From contig NZ_CP036291.1 of the NCBI RefSeq assembly GCF_007750855.1, positions 868,001 to 932,000 of the forward strand: a stretch of DNA of 64,000 nucleotides, read 5' to 3'. Numbering within the stretch: position 1 is the first letter of the stretch; each line of letters opens with the position of its first letter. This DNA is from Pirellulimonas nuda (GTDB taxonomy: Bacteria; Planctomycetota; Planctomycetia; Pirellulales; Lacipirellulaceae). The translations under genes and the position numbers were made by a program. Shown in pieces: positions 35,250-43,335 of this stretch. The notes under the pieces are model-generated. The model was not told the origin of the DNA. It ran no database searches and saw only the letters and a program-made list of their open reading frames with translations.

Positions 35250-35328
35250 AACCGCCGATGGACGCCGATCAACACGCCGATTGGATCATGTGCGCTTATC
35301 TGCGTTCATCGGCGCGTATCGGCGGTTG
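35250..35328. repeat. CCGATGGACGCCGATC-type inverted repeat (family C)
   Basis: Left arm 35250-35280 (ACCGCCGATGGACGCCGATC and onward) and right arm 35301-35328 (TGCGTTCATCGGCGCGTATC and onward) are near-complementary. The gap 35117-35472 holds this element, a GTCCGTCTCCGTGTTCTCC half-copy of family B, and presumably the promoter of the PEP-CTERM gene. A partial copy of family C lies at 36530-36562. Confidence 0.75.
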
Positions 35329-35472
35329 CTTTTTGCGTCCGTCTCCGTGTTCTCCGGTTTGCGTGGCGAGCGGGCTTGGTTCCCCGCGGCCCCGCGGGGA
35401 GTGTACGATGACGGCGATACGCCGGCGGGGACCGGCCCCGCGAACGATTGCACCCTCGGACTTTGGCCACTC

Positions 35473-36138
35473 ATGCGATCCGTCTATTGCTGCTTGATGC
35501 TGCTCGTCGCGGGCGCCGCCTGCGCCACGGCGCCCGTCGCCTCCGACGACGCCATCGGCCCGCCCCCCGGGGTGACGATCACCGACGATGGCGGCGTCGA
35601 TACGCCGGGGCTGCCGGGGTTTAGAACGTACACGCTCACGGCACAGAGCACCGGGACGAGGATTGTTGCCTTTGACTTTGTTGGCGACGCCATGTTGCCC
35701 GCCGATTTCGGGTTCTTCGGGGCGATGAACCAAGTTCATCCCCTTGGATTCGATACGCCTTTCAAAGACCAGAACGGCTTTTTCGCCGCCGTCGGGGCGC
35801 TGCCGTCTCAAGACTCGCAGTTCCTCTTCGTCTTGAGCGACCTGGCGTTTGCCATCCCGGGGTTAAGCACCGACAGCCACAGCCGCTTAGAGGCCGTCCT
35901 TGCGCTGCTCCAACCGACCTCCTCGGTCCCGTTTGTCCAGTTGGTGCTGCCGGCCGGCCCGGGCGCGGGGGGCGTGCTGTACTCGGGCCTCGTCGCCCTT
36001 GAATCCGGGGACGTTCTCTTCGTGACAGGCAGCGTTGGCGTGCCCGTGCCGGAGCCCGCCGCATTGGTGCTGGCCGGCCTGGCAGGTTGCGGCGCGGTTG
36101 GGGTTTGCTGTCGTCGATCGAATAGGGGCCGCCGATGA
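35473..36138 (+). CDS. PEP-CTERM sorting-signal protein of unknown function
   Basis: A 221-residue secreted protein. The ATG at 35473 gives the signal peptide SVYCCLMLLVAGAACATAPVA; the frame is open upstream only through repeats. The mature part is a beta-rich domain without a recognised family (GFRTYTLTAQSTGTRIVAFD, DSQFLFVLSDLAF). The C-terminus is a textbook PEP-CTERM tail: VPVPEPAALVLAGLAG, a hydrophobic helix and a CCRRSNRGRR basic end, processed by exosortase. Its stop codon overlaps the start of rhaM by 4 bases, though the two products have no obvious common role. Confidence 0.82.
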   Translation: MRSVYCCLMLLVAGAACATAPVASDDAIGPPPGVTITDDGGVDTPGLPGFRTYTLTAQSTGTRIVAFDFVGDAMLPADFGFFGAMNQVHPLGFDTPFKDQNGFFAAVGALPSQDSQFLFVLSDLAFAIPGLSTDSHSRLEAVLALLQPTSSVPFVQLVLPAGPGAGGVLYSGLVALESGDVLFVTGSVGVPVPEPAALVLAGLAGCGAVGVCCRRSNRGRR

Positions 36139-36449
36139 TCCGCAAAGCATTCGTCATGCAGGTGGACCCAGGCCGGCTGGACGAGTACCGCGACCGGCAC
36201 CGGCCTATCTGGCCCGACCTGGAGGAGGTGCTGAAGTCGCACGGCGTGCACAACTACTCCATCTTCCTCCTGCCCGGCACGCGACAACTGTTTGCGTACG
36301 CCGAGGTCGAGGACGAGGCGCAGTGGCGGCAGATCGCGCAAAGCGATCCGTGCCGGCGGTGGTGGGCCTACATGCGAGACATCATGCCGACCAACGAAGA
36401 CCACAGCCCGGTGTGCGAAGACCTGGAAGAGGTGTTTCACCTCGATTGA
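36135..36449 (+). CDS. rhaM: L-rhamnose mutarotase
   Basis: A 104-residue protein matching RhaM in length and motifs: MIRKAFVMQVDPGRLDEY at the start, RHRPIWPDLEEVLKSHG with the catalytic His, NYSIFLLPGTRQLFAY, and WWAYMRDIMPTN. The enzyme interconverts alpha- and beta-L-rhamnose and forms a small ferredoxin-like dimer. Translationally coupled (ATGA) to the PEP-CTERM gene. No other rhamnose catabolic gene is in the window. Confidence 0.92.
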   Translation: MIRKAFVMQVDPGRLDEYRDRHRPIWPDLEEVLKSHGVHNYSIFLLPGTRQLFAYAEVEDEAQWRQIAQSDPCRRWWAYMRDIMPTNEDHSPVCEDLEEVFHLD

Positions 36450-36474
36450 GGGCCGCACGCCACTGGCTACCGAT

Positions 36475-36660
36475 TAAACACAGAGCCACTGAGCACTCGG
36501 AGACGGACGGAGAAACAGAAGGTGAAGTAAGCCGCCGATGGACGCGGATGAACGCCGATGAAAGTGAAGTAGGATGGGTTATCCGCGCCAGCGGTAAACC
36601 ATCCGGCGGCTCACTTCGCGCTCCATGATGGGTTACCGCTGGCGCGGATAACCCATCCTA
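36475..36660. repeat. Nested repeats: family B half-copy, family C copy, and a TAGGATGGGTTATCCGCG palindrome (family I)
   Basis: Three families follow each other without spacing. 36475-36515 has CACAGAGCCACTGAGCACTC words, 36530-36562 has CCGCCGATGGACGCGGATG words, and 36570-36660 is a palindrome with about 31-base arms (TAGGATGGGTTATCCGCG / CGCGGATAACCCATCCTA). Family I recurs at 37796-37890. Confidence 0.82.
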
Positions 36661-36667
36661 CAAGTTG

Positions 36668-36895
36668 CTAGGCCACCCCGAGGTGGACCGCTGCTTCGTG
36701 GCCGATGCGGATGACGAACGATGTACGGTCTGGGCTGGCGTGTTTCGCCGCGAGGGCCGCTTCGATGAAGGTCTTGGCGACGTAGAAGTCGCGGGAGAGC
36801 GGTTCGATCGCCACGAACTCCCCAAAGTGGTCCGCCTCCAATCGCACCCGGAGGTCGCTCTCGTAGACGGCCTTGGCCTGATGCGTCACGGACAT
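36668..36895 (-). CDS. Conserved hypothetical protein (small, alpha/beta)
   Basis: A 75-residue cytoplasmic protein, MSVTHQAKAVYESDLRVRLE..., with FGEFVAIEPLSRDFYVAKTFIEAALAA and a C-terminal RTSFVIRIGHEAAVHLG. The pattern GEFVAIEP...DYFxGxT...A and R...RIGH resembles short planctomycete and cyanobacterial proteins often found alone or near PIN toxins. No function can be assigned. Flanked on both sides by palindromic repeats; a toxin partner is not adjacent. Confidence 0.7.
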   Translation of the reverse strand: MSVTHQAKAVYESDLRVRLEADHFGEFVAIEPLSRDFYVAKTFIEAALAAKHASPDRTSFVIRIGHEAAVHLGVA

Positions 36896-36997
36896 GGGGG
36901 ATGCCTGGATGGATGGAATTGGGCAGACGCTTTGACAATGGCCCTGAAGTAGGCGGCGCGAAAGGCAGGTGAACCCGCCGTGGGAACCGTCTCGGTG

Positions 36998-37097
36998 AGA
37001 CGGGGTGCCATGCCCACGCTTGCGTGGGCATGTGCCATTTCAAGAGACTTGCGTGGTGGGGCCACGGCATGCTCACGCTAGCGTGAGCATGGCACCC
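36998..37097. repeat. Paired GCCATGCCCACGC/GCATGCTCACGC palindromes (family J)
   Basis: Two hairpins lie within one outer inverted repeat. 37009-37032 has 11-base arms CATGCCCACGC/GCGTGGGCATG, and 37068-37091 is a perfect 24-bp palindrome with CACGCTAGCGTG at its centre. Outer words GGGTGCCATG and CATGGCACCC also match. The core CGCTTGCG resembles that of other families. Confidence 0.85.
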
Positions 37098-37193
37098 GGC
37101 TCAGGGGGTGGGTAGGATAACTGATAGGCAGAGCGCCAGTCCTCAGCGGAGTGTGGATTGCGCTACGTCGTACTCATACACCCAAGGTCGACC

Positions 37194-37424
37194 ATGCGGT
37201 TCACTAGGATCACCGTATCGCCCGAACAGATGGGGGGCGTCCCCTGCATCCGCGGACTGCGGATCCCTGTCGCGACGGTTGTAGGGATGGCTGCCGACGG
37301 GATGACGGCGGCGGAAGTCGTCGCAGCGTACCCGGACCTTCAGCTCGACGACTATCGCGAGGCGCTCGCGTACGCCGCGGAGGCGCTTCGTGAACGCGAG
37401 CTGCCGCTGCAGGGCGTCGCATGA
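37194..37424 (+). CDS. DUF433 antitoxin
   Basis: A 76-residue DUF433 protein. The start MRFTRITVSPEQMGGVPCIR is chosen over an upstream in-frame ATG because DUF433 proteins begin with this strand. The winged-helix pattern GGxPCIRGLRIPVATVVGM, AAEVVAAYPDL and DYREALAYAAE is complete. DUF433 genes pair with DUF5615 PIN-like toxins (VapBC45-like). Its stop overlaps the next start by 4 bases. Confidence 0.92.
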   Translation: MRFTRITVSPEQMGGVPCIRGLRIPVATVVGMAADGMTAAEVVAAYPDLQLDDYREALAYAAEALRERELPLQGVA

Positions 37425-37798
37425 GGCTGTTGGTTGACAACGCGCTCTCGCCACTGGTGGCGCTCAGTTTGACGGAGGCGGGTCACGACGCAGTGCACGT
37501 CCGCGACTTGGGGATGTCCGCTGCCGCCGACGAGGCGATCTTTGATCTCGCAGCGAGTGAAGAGCGGATCGTGGTTTCTGCGGATACCGACTTCGGCACC
37601 TTGTTGGCGTTAAGGCGAGAATCAAAGCCCTCGGTGGTTCTGTTGAGAGGGGCGACGCCGCGCCGCCCGCTGGAACAAGCAGAACTCTTGCTCGCGAACT
37701 TGCCTGCCGTAGAAGACGACCTAGCGAAGGGCGCTGTGGTCGTGATTCAGCCAGGACGTGTGCGGGTTCGACGGCTGCCGATTTCGTCCGATGAGTAG
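37421..37798 (+). CDS. DUF5615 (Mut7-C/PIN-like) toxin
   Basis: A 125-residue PIN-like nuclease. Acidic residues expected at the active site are in RLLVDNALSPLVA (Asp), VRDLGMSAAADEAIFDLA and VVSADTDFGTLLA (two Asp). It is the usual partner of DUF433 antitoxins and is translationally coupled to it (ATGA). The TAG stop is the first three bases of the palindrome TAGGATGGGTTATCC at 37796, so the repeat supplies the stop codon. Confidence 0.9.
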   Translation: MRLLVDNALSPLVALSLTEAGHDAVHVRDLGMSAAADEAIFDLAASEERIVVSADTDFGTLLALRRESKPSVVLLRGATPRRPLEQAELLLANLPAVEDDLAKGAVVVIQPGRVRVRRLPISSDE

Positions 37799-37912
37799 GA
37801 TGGGTTATCCGCGGAGCGGCAACCCGTCATCGAGCGGGTACAGCGCTACGGGATGGGTTACCGCTCCTCGGATAACCCATCCTGCAAACTGGCTCGGGCA
37901 ACCCATCCTATG
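37796..37912. repeat. TAGGATGGGTTATCCGCG palindrome, second copy (family I)
   Basis: Left arm 37796-37825 and right arm 37852-37883 (GGGTTACCGCTCCTCGGATAACC) pair, followed by an extra ACCCATCCTA half-site ending at 37910. The element fills the gap between the toxin and the convergent hypothetical gene. Confidence 0.82.
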
Positions 37913-37922
37913 AGCAATACGT

Positions 37923-38474
37923 CTAGGGCGACGTTGGCGGGTGATACGGCGCCCAGTCGTTCGGCTCGCCGAACAACGCAACGAGTTCCTCCTTCGTTCT
38001 GGGCATCCGCACAAACGGACCGCCCTTGTTCGAACTCAGGAGGAATGGGTCAGATCTCGGCGCCTGGTTGCTGCACAGCCTGAACCATCTAAGTGAGCCA
38101 CCGTCAAACCTAAAACTGTTGTCATCCTGAGTAAACAGCCTACCGCTCGCGTGTGGTGCTAGCTGCATCTCTTTCCAACCAAGGTCATCCGCGACATTCT
38201 CGGGAGTAATGTCAGGCAAATAGAACGTCTTTCCATCCGCCGTCTGGATATACACATCCGCGAGTTTGTTTCCAGAAACGACGTGAGTGCCAGGTTCCCA
38301 CGTGTACTCGAAACCATCGTAGCGAACTCGTGTGAATCCTCCTTGATCACAGCCACTCCCCAAGAGGGTGGCGATCAGCAGCAAGAACGTTTTCGGTTTG
38401 ACGAGAATGGATCCGCGATGGTCCGTGTGCAAAGCGACCACCGTAGCCGGTAGAGGTTTGTATGTTCGGTTCAT
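37923..38474 (-). CDS. Hypothetical lipoprotein-like protein
   Basis: A 183-residue protein of unknown function. After a 26-residue leader there is a hydrophobic stretch PKTFLLLIATLLGSGCDQGG that looks like a lipoprotein signal, although the lipobox (GSGC) is imperfect. The rest (VRYDGFEYTWEPGTHVVS, DVYIQTADGKTFYLPDI, CSNQAPRSDPFLLSSNKGG) is beta-rich with no known motif. GC content is lower than in the neighbours, suggesting later acquisition. It ends in a repeat-filled gap and begins 10 bases after the purD stop codon, so it may be transcribed from purD. Confidence 0.65.
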   Translation of the reverse strand: MNRTYKPLPATVVALHTDHRGSILVKPKTFLLLIATLLGSGCDQGGFTRVRYDGFEYTWEPGTHVVSGNKLADVYIQTADGKTFYLPDITPENVADDLGWKEMQLAPHASGRLFTQDDNSFRFDGGSLRWFRLCSNQAPRSDPFLLSSNKGGPFVRMPRTKEELVALFGEPNDWAPYHPPTSP

Positions 38475-38484
38475 GGCTCCCCAC

Positions 38485-39762
38485 TCACATCTCCAGCGCC
38501 TTATCCGAAATATCCTTCCGACACCAAGCCCCCTGCCAGCGGATCGCCTTCACCGCGCGGTACGCGTTCAGCTTCGCCTGAGAGATCGTATCGCCTAGCG
38601 CGGTGACGCTTAGCACGCGGCCGCCGGCGTTGACCACGCTGCCGTCGATGCTGGCGGTGCCGGAGTGGAAGACTTTGACGTTGGGCATCTTGGCGGCATC
38701 GTCCAGGCCGCGGATCACGAAGCCAGTTTCGTACTTGCCGGGGTAGCCGTCGCTGGCCATCACGACGCACACGCTGGGGCGAGGGTCCCACTCCAGCGGG
38801 GGGAGCTCTTCGAGCCGGCGGTCGGCGGTGTATTCCAGCAGGTCGACGATGTCGCTCCGCAGCCGCATCAGCAGCGGCTGGCACTCGGGGTCGCCGAAGC
38901 GGACGTTGTACTCCAGCACGCGCGGGCCCTGCTTGGTCATCATCAGCCCCGCGTACAGCACGCCGCTCATCGGGCGGCGTTTGCGTTTCATGTGGTGGAT
39001 GGTGGGGACCAGCACGTCTGCCTCGATCTTCTCGAGCAGCTCGGCGGTGATCGCCGGCGTGGGGCAGTAGGCGCCCATGCCGCCGGTGTTGGGGCCGCGG
39101 TCGCGGTCGTAGGCGGGCTTGTGGTCTTGCGCGGGGGGCAGGGTGACCAGCGCTTGGCCGTCCGTGATGGCCAGCACGCTTACTTCTTGGCCGACCAGGC
39201 GTTCCTCGATCACCAGCTTGGCGCCCGCTTCGCCGAACTCCCGCCGGCCCGCGATCGCCTCGACCGCTTCGAGCGCGTCGGTCCGCGTGCGGCAGACGAT
39301 CACCCCCTTGCCCGCGGCCAGCCCGTCCGCCTTGACCACCACCGGCACGTCCTCGCGGTCGTTGAGGTAGGTCTTGGCGCTCTCGGCGTCGGGGAAGGTC
39401 TGGAAGTCGGCGGTGGGGACGTCGGCGTGGCGGAGCAGGTTCTTGCAGAAGACCTTGCTCGCCTCGAGCTCCGCGGCCGCCTTGGTGGGGCCGAAGACTT
39501 TGAGGCCTTCGCTCTGGAACGCGTCGACCATGCCGGCGGCCAGCGGCGCCTCGGGGCCGACGACGGTCAGGCCGACCTCGTTCTTCTTGGCGAACGCGGT
39601 CAGCCGGGCGGCGTCGGTGGCGGAAATATCTACATTCTCGGCGTCGAGCCCGGTGCCGGCGTTGCCGGGGGCCACGAACACCGTATCCACGCGCTTGCTC
39701 TGGGAAATCTTCCACGCCAGCGCGTGCTCACGGCCGCCGGCGCCGATGACTAGAACCTTCAT
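38485..39762 (-). CDS. purD: Phosphoribosylamine-glycine ligase (GAR synthetase)
   Basis: A 425-residue ATP-grasp enzyme of purine synthesis. The ATG at 39762 gives MKVLVIGAGGREHALAWK, the canonical start. Further landmarks are FGPTKAAAELEASK, VVVKADGLAAGKGVIVC, RDRGPNTGGMGAYCPTP and LEYNVRFGDPECQPLLMRL with the metal-binding Glu/Asn. Length and domain order are standard (N, A, B, C domains). Likely transcribed alone or with the following hypothetical gene. Confidence 0.96.
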   Translation of the reverse strand: MKVLVIGAGGREHALAWKISQSKRVDTVFVAPGNAGTGLDAENVDISATDAARLTAFAKKNEVGLTVVGPEAPLAAGMVDAFQSEGLKVFGPTKAAAELEASKVFCKNLLRHADVPTADFQTFPDAESAKTYLNDREDVPVVVKADGLAAGKGVIVCRTRTDALEAVEAIAGRREFGEAGAKLVIEERLVGQEVSVLAITDGQALVTLPPAQDHKPAYDRDRGPNTGGMGAYCPTPAITAELLEKIEADVLVPTIHHMKRKRRPMSGVLYAGLMMTKQGPRVLEYNVRFGDPECQPLLMRLRSDIVDLLEYTADRRLEELPPLEWDPRPSVCVVMASDGYPGKYETGFVIRGLDDAAKMPNVKVFHSGTASIDGSVVNAGGRVLSVTALGDTISQAKLNAYRAVKAIRWQGAWCRKDISDKALEM

Positions 39763-39790
39763 GCTTTTTGCTCCTGGGAATCCAGAAGTT

Positions 39791-39949
39791 TTACCACGAA
39801 GGGCCGGAAGACGCACGGCGACGGACGATGGCCACGAAAAGGCACAAAAAGCACAAGAAGATCGGGTAAGATGGGTGGTTCGTTTCCCCTTGGATTGGCC
39901 AGCTTACTTCGTCCTTCCGTCGTGCTTCTTCGTGTCCTTCGTAGTTAGC
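39791..39949. repeat. CACGAAGG inverted repeat, second copy (family A)
   Basis: The left part 39791-39860 (TTACCACGAAGGGCCGGAAG, then GGCCACGAAAAGGCACAAAA) and right part 39911-39949 (TTCGTGTCCTTCGTAGTTAG) are complementary by words. It fills the divergent gap between purD and the cupredoxin-like gene, ending 20 bases before that start codon. Confidence 0.75.
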
Positions 39950-39969
39950 TCCGTCCCGAGAGAATCCCC

Positions 39970-40725
39970 ATGCGAACCGTCTTCGCCCTAGTACTGCTTC
40001 TCCCCCTCACCGCCGGCGCTCAGGAGTGGGGGTCCATCAAGGGGCGGTTCGTGCTGAAGGGGGACGCCCCCGAGCCGCAGCCGGTAGAGGTGCGGACCGA
40101 TGCGGTGTGTATCGCGGCGGCGCCGGTCGACCTGACGCTGGCCGTGGGGGATGGCGGGGGGCTGGCCAACGTAGTGGTGATGCTGCGTCCCGGGATTGGG
40201 GAAGAGGTGGCCGTGCATCCGGACTATGCGGCGGGGAAGGAGGAGCCGGTGGTGATCGACAACACCTGCTGCCGGTTCGACCCGCGGATCGTGCTGGTGC
40301 GCACCGGGCAAGAGCTGGTGATCAAGAACAGCGACAAGACGACGCACAACACCAACCTGGCGCTGTTCAACAACCCGGCGATCAACATCGTGCTGGCCAG
40401 CGGCGGCGAAGAACGCGTCACGCTCGCAGAGCCGGAGTCGGCGCCGATGCCGGTGGCCTGCAACGTCCACCCGTTCATGAAGGGCTTCGTGATGGTGCGG
40501 GACGATCCCTACGCCGCGGTGACCGACGCGGACGGCGCGTTCGAGCTCAAGAACCTTCCGGCCGGCGAGCACACCCTCGAGCTGTGGCACGAAACGGGCC
40601 GGCTGAAGGGGATCAGGTTCGCCGGAGAAACCAGTGACCGGCGGGGGCGGGTGACGGTTAAGGTTCCCGCGGGAGAGGCGTTGGACGTGGGGGAGGTGGT
40701 GGCGCCTGTGGAGATGTTGCGGTAG
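39970..40725 (+). CDS. Secreted cupredoxin-like protein with C-terminal carboxypeptidase-regulatory-like domain
   Basis: A 251-residue exported protein (signal MRTVFALVLLLPLTAGA). The first domain is a methylamine-utilisation/plastocyanin-like beta sandwich: GQELVIKNSDKTTHNT with a ligand-like His, and CNVHPFMKGFVMV giving the Cys-x2-His-x2-Met trio of a type 1 copper site. A DADGAFELKNLPAGEHTLELWHE segment is a carboxypeptidase regulatory-like/SpaA-type beta domain. It precedes a dihaem cytochrome and haem A/O synthase genes, so a role in extracytoplasmic electron transfer or copper delivery to the oxidase is plausible. Copper binding is inferred from motif only. Confidence 0.78.
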   Translation: MRTVFALVLLLPLTAGAQEWGSIKGRFVLKGDAPEPQPVEVRTDAVCIAAAPVDLTLAVGDGGGLANVVVMLRPGIGEEVAVHPDYAAGKEEPVVIDNTCCRFDPRIVLVRTGQELVIKNSDKTTHNTNLALFNNPAINIVLASGGEERVTLAEPESAPMPVACNVHPFMKGFVMVRDDPYAAVTDADGAFELKNLPAGEHTLELWHETGRLKGIRFAGETSDRRGRVTVKVPAGEALDVGEVVAPVEMLR

Positions 40726-40895
40726 AGGGGCGAGGGGCTAGGGGCGAGGCGCGAGGACGCGCAGGCGGTGGGGGAGGTATTCGAGGGGTGGCTGGGGTCG
40801 CAGGCGTCAGCCGGAGCCCCCTGGCAGGGGCTCGGACCACGTCTGCTCAAGCAGTGGCGAACGCCTGGGGGCTCCGCTTCGCTACGACCCCAGGC
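40723..40895. repeat. Family E words followed by an imperfect GGGGTCGCAGGCGTC inverted repeat
   Basis: GGGGCGAGGGGCTAGGGGCG begins at the stop codon of the cupredoxin-like gene and runs to 40760. 40794-40825 (GGGGTCGCAGGCGTCAGCC) and 40863-40895 (CCTGGGGGCTCCGCTTCGCT, then ACGACCCCAGG) form an imperfect inverted repeat. CCTAACGACTAAGACCTAGA words follow at 40914-40938. The gap ends at the cytochrome gene. Confidence 0.65.
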
Positions 40896-40956
40896 ACCCG
40901 GCCAAGGACGAAAACCTAACGACTAAGACCTAGAGATTAACGCCTTCCCAATCGCT

Positions 40957-42147
40957 ATGACGTTCAATCGACTGCCCTGCTTGCTGACTGCGCTTGTGCT
41001 GGCGGCGGCCGGGTGCGCGGAGCCGGAGTTCTCGCCCGATCGGATGGTGCGGGTCGAGCTTGAGCCGCGTTCGACTCAGAACTTCTCGGCGACCGTAGCG
41101 CTGCGTTGGCTGTTTGGCGCCCCCGCCGAGCCGCGGATCCCCGCGGGGTCGGGGCTGGACCCTGCGCTGATCGAGCGGGCCGCGGGGAGTGTCGAGACGC
41201 AGAAGGTAGGCCACAACGAGGGGCTCTACCGCCAGCACTGCGTCCGCTGCCACGGCGTCACGGGCAACGGGCTGGGGCCCGCGGCGCTGTACCAGGCGCC
41301 CTACCCGCGGGATTTCCGCAAGGGGATCTTCAAGTGGAAGAGCACCTACCGCGGCCAGCCCCCGACGGTGGACGACCTGATGGCGGTGCTAGAGCACGGC
41401 GTGCCGGGGACGGCGATGCCCTCGTTTGCGAACCTGCCCGAAGACGAGCGGCGGTCGCTGGCGGAGTACGTGCGTTACTTGGCGATCCGTGGTCAAAGCG
41501 AGCAGGCGATCGTTTATCTCATGGTCGATTCGCTCGACGACGAAGAATCGCTCGATGTGGAGTCCAACCCCCGCCATCGCGACGCCGTACAGCAGGTCGT
41601 CGCCAAGCTAGACGCACGCTGGCGGCCAGAAAACCTGGATAGCGTCACTCCCCACGGCGACCGCCCCGCTACGCCCGACTCGGTCGCCCGCGGCCGCGAG
41701 TTGTTCCTCGGAAAGACCGCGGCGTGCTCAACGTGCCACGTCGACCAGCGCCCCCGAGGCGACCGGCACGACGACTACGACGATTGGAGCAAGCCCGTTT
41801 GGGAGCTGGCCGGCGAACGCGACCGGCTGGCGGCTCGCTTGGCGGATATGGCGCCGACCGACAGCGGATACGTGATGCTCGCCGAGGATGTAAAGCTCCG
41901 GCGGCAGACGCTCAAGGAGGCGCTGCCGCCTCGGCCAGTTTCGCCGCGGGTGTTCCCGGTACAAGCCTTTCACGGCGGCGGCGAGCGGGTCGACCTGTTC
42001 CGCCGCGTCCACCAAGGGATCGCCGGCACGCCGATGCCGGCCGCGGGTCCGCCGACGCCCGCGGGGGAGGGGGTCCTGAGCGAAGAAGAACTGTGGTGCT
42101 TGGTGGACTACATCCAGTCCACCAGCGCGGCGTGGGGGCAGCCATGA
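40957..42147 (+). CDS. Dihaem cytochrome c lipoprotein
   Basis: A 396-residue lipoprotein (MTFNRLPCLLTALVLAAAGC, lipobox AAGC). Two c-type haem sites are seen: CVRCH in the first domain (with downstream Met in GTAMPSFANLPEDE) and CSTCH in the second (with GTPMPAAGPP as the possible Met ligand). An Asp/Glu-rich, Arg-rich middle region joins them. It likely passes electrons toward a terminal oxidase on the outer face of the cytoplasmic membrane. Its stop overlaps the haem A synthase start by 4 bases. Confidence 0.88.
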   Translation: MTFNRLPCLLTALVLAAAGCAEPEFSPDRMVRVELEPRSTQNFSATVALRWLFGAPAEPRIPAGSGLDPALIERAAGSVETQKVGHNEGLYRQHCVRCHGVTGNGLGPAALYQAPYPRDFRKGIFKWKSTYRGQPPTVDDLMAVLEHGVPGTAMPSFANLPEDERRSLAEYVRYLAIRGQSEQAIVYLMVDSLDDEESLDVESNPRHRDAVQQVVAKLDARWRPENLDSVTPHGDRPATPDSVARGRELFLGKTAACSTCHVDQRPRGDRHDDYDDWSKPVWELAGERDRLAARLADMAPTDSGYVMLAEDVKLRRQTLKEALPPRPVSPRVFPVQAFHGGGERVDLFRRVHQGIAGTPMPAAGPPTPAGEGVLSEEELWCLVDYIQSTSAAWGQP

Positions 42148-43100
42148 CCGCCATGACCGCGCTTTCGCCGTGGCCGCACCGTTGGGCGGTGCTGCTGTGC
42201 GTGCTCACCTTCCCGCTGGTGTTTGTCGGCGCCCTGGTGACCAGCACCGACGCCGGCATGGCGGTGCCCGACTGGCCCGGCACGTACGGCTACAACCTGT
42301 TCCTCTACCCCTGGACCACCTGGCTGTTTGGCCCGTGGGACTTGTTCATCGAGCACGGCCACCGGCTGCTGGCGTCGCTGGTGGGGCTGGTGGCGATCGT
42401 CACGCTTGTGGTCTGTGTGCGGACCAGGGCGCCACGCGCCGTGGTTTGGCTCGCCGTGGGCGCCCTGGTGCTGGTGATCGCCCAGGGGGTGCTGGGGGGC
42501 ATGCGGGTGGTGCTGGGGGACCGGCCGCTGGCGATGGCCCACGGCTGCCTGGGGCCGCTGTTCTTTGCCTGGACGGCCCTGCTGTGGGTCCGCTCGTCGA
42601 CGGGCTGGGCACGCGCAGCCGAGCCCGGAACCTACCGCCTGGCCCGTTGGACGGCTGCTGCCTGCGGGGTGACGTACGTACAGCTCTGCCTGGGCGCCTT
42701 CCTCCGCCACGTGCCGGGCGACCCCTCGCCGCGGGCGTTCGGCCACGCGGTGCTGACCCACGTGACGCTGGCGGTCGTGATCGTGGGTCTGGTCGGCCTG
42801 GTCTGGCTGCTTAGCCGCAGAGCCCCCTCGAAAGGGCTGCGACAGATTGCCACAGCGATGGCGTGGGTAGCGGCTGCGCAGTTTACGCTAGGCCTTGGGT
42901 CGTGGGCGGCGCGGTACGCCCTCCCTGGTTGGGTGCAAGCCGCGGCCCCTACAATGACGGGGTCGGTCGGCGCCGCCGCGGCCCTCGGGTGGACCCAGTC
43001 GCTGGTGCTCACCGCCCACGTAGCGGGCGGAGCGCTGCTGCTGGCCCTCTCGGCCGCCGCGGCGCTAATCGCCTGGCGCGACGCGAAAGATGGTCACTGA
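42144..43100 (+). CDS. ctaA: Haem A synthase (COX15/CtaA family)
   Basis: A 318-residue membrane protein with eight predicted helices. It starts ATGACCGCC at 42144 inside the stop of the cytochrome gene. CtaA landmarks are VGALVTSTDAGMAVPDWPGTYG (the periplasmic loop 1 signature), IEHGHRLLASLVGL with the first haem His pair, MAHGCLGPLFFAW and, in the second half, HAVLTHVTLA and LTAHVAGGALL. It oxidises haem O to haem A for aa3-type oxidases. Followed by the haem O synthase gene, with a repeat between. Confidence 0.93.
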   Translation: MTAMTALSPWPHRWAVLLCVLTFPLVFVGALVTSTDAGMAVPDWPGTYGYNLFLYPWTTWLFGPWDLFIEHGHRLLASLVGLVAIVTLVVCVRTRAPRAVVWLAVGALVLVIAQGVLGGMRVVLGDRPLAMAHGCLGPLFFAWTALLWVRSSTGWARAAEPGTYRLARWTAAACGVTYVQLCLGAFLRHVPGDPSPRAFGHAVLTHVTLAVVIVGLVGLVWLLSRRAPSKGLRQIATAMAWVAAAQFTLGLGSWAARYALPGWVQAAAPTMTGSVGAAAALGWTQSLVLTAHVAGGALLLALSAAAALIAWRDAKDGH

Positions 43101-43127
43101 GCGCACACCAGGACGGATAAAAGGATC

Positions 43128-43300
43128 GCCACGAAAAGGCACAAAAAAGCACAAAGACGGACGGGGACGCCGAATCCTCACTCGATGCAACATTACGCGT
43201 GCTCGCTTACCTTGTTTGGTCGTTGGGGATTCTTTTTTGTGCTTCTTTGTGCCTTTTCGTGGCCAACTCCGTCCGTCTCCGTGACTCCGTGGTTATCCCG
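43128..43300. repeat. CACGAAAAGGCACAAA inverted repeat, third copy (family A) with family B words
   Basis: Left arm 43128-43165 (GCCACGAAAAGGCACAAAAA) and right arm 43230-43262 (TTTTTTGTGCTTCTTTGTGC, then CTTTTCGTGGC) are near-complementary, followed by CCGTCCGTCTCCGTGACTCC of family B to 43300. It separates ctaA and ctaB in what would otherwise be one operon. Confidence 0.8.
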
Positions 43301-43335
43301 TTGCACGTAACCTCCAAACCTTTCAGGTCCGTAGC

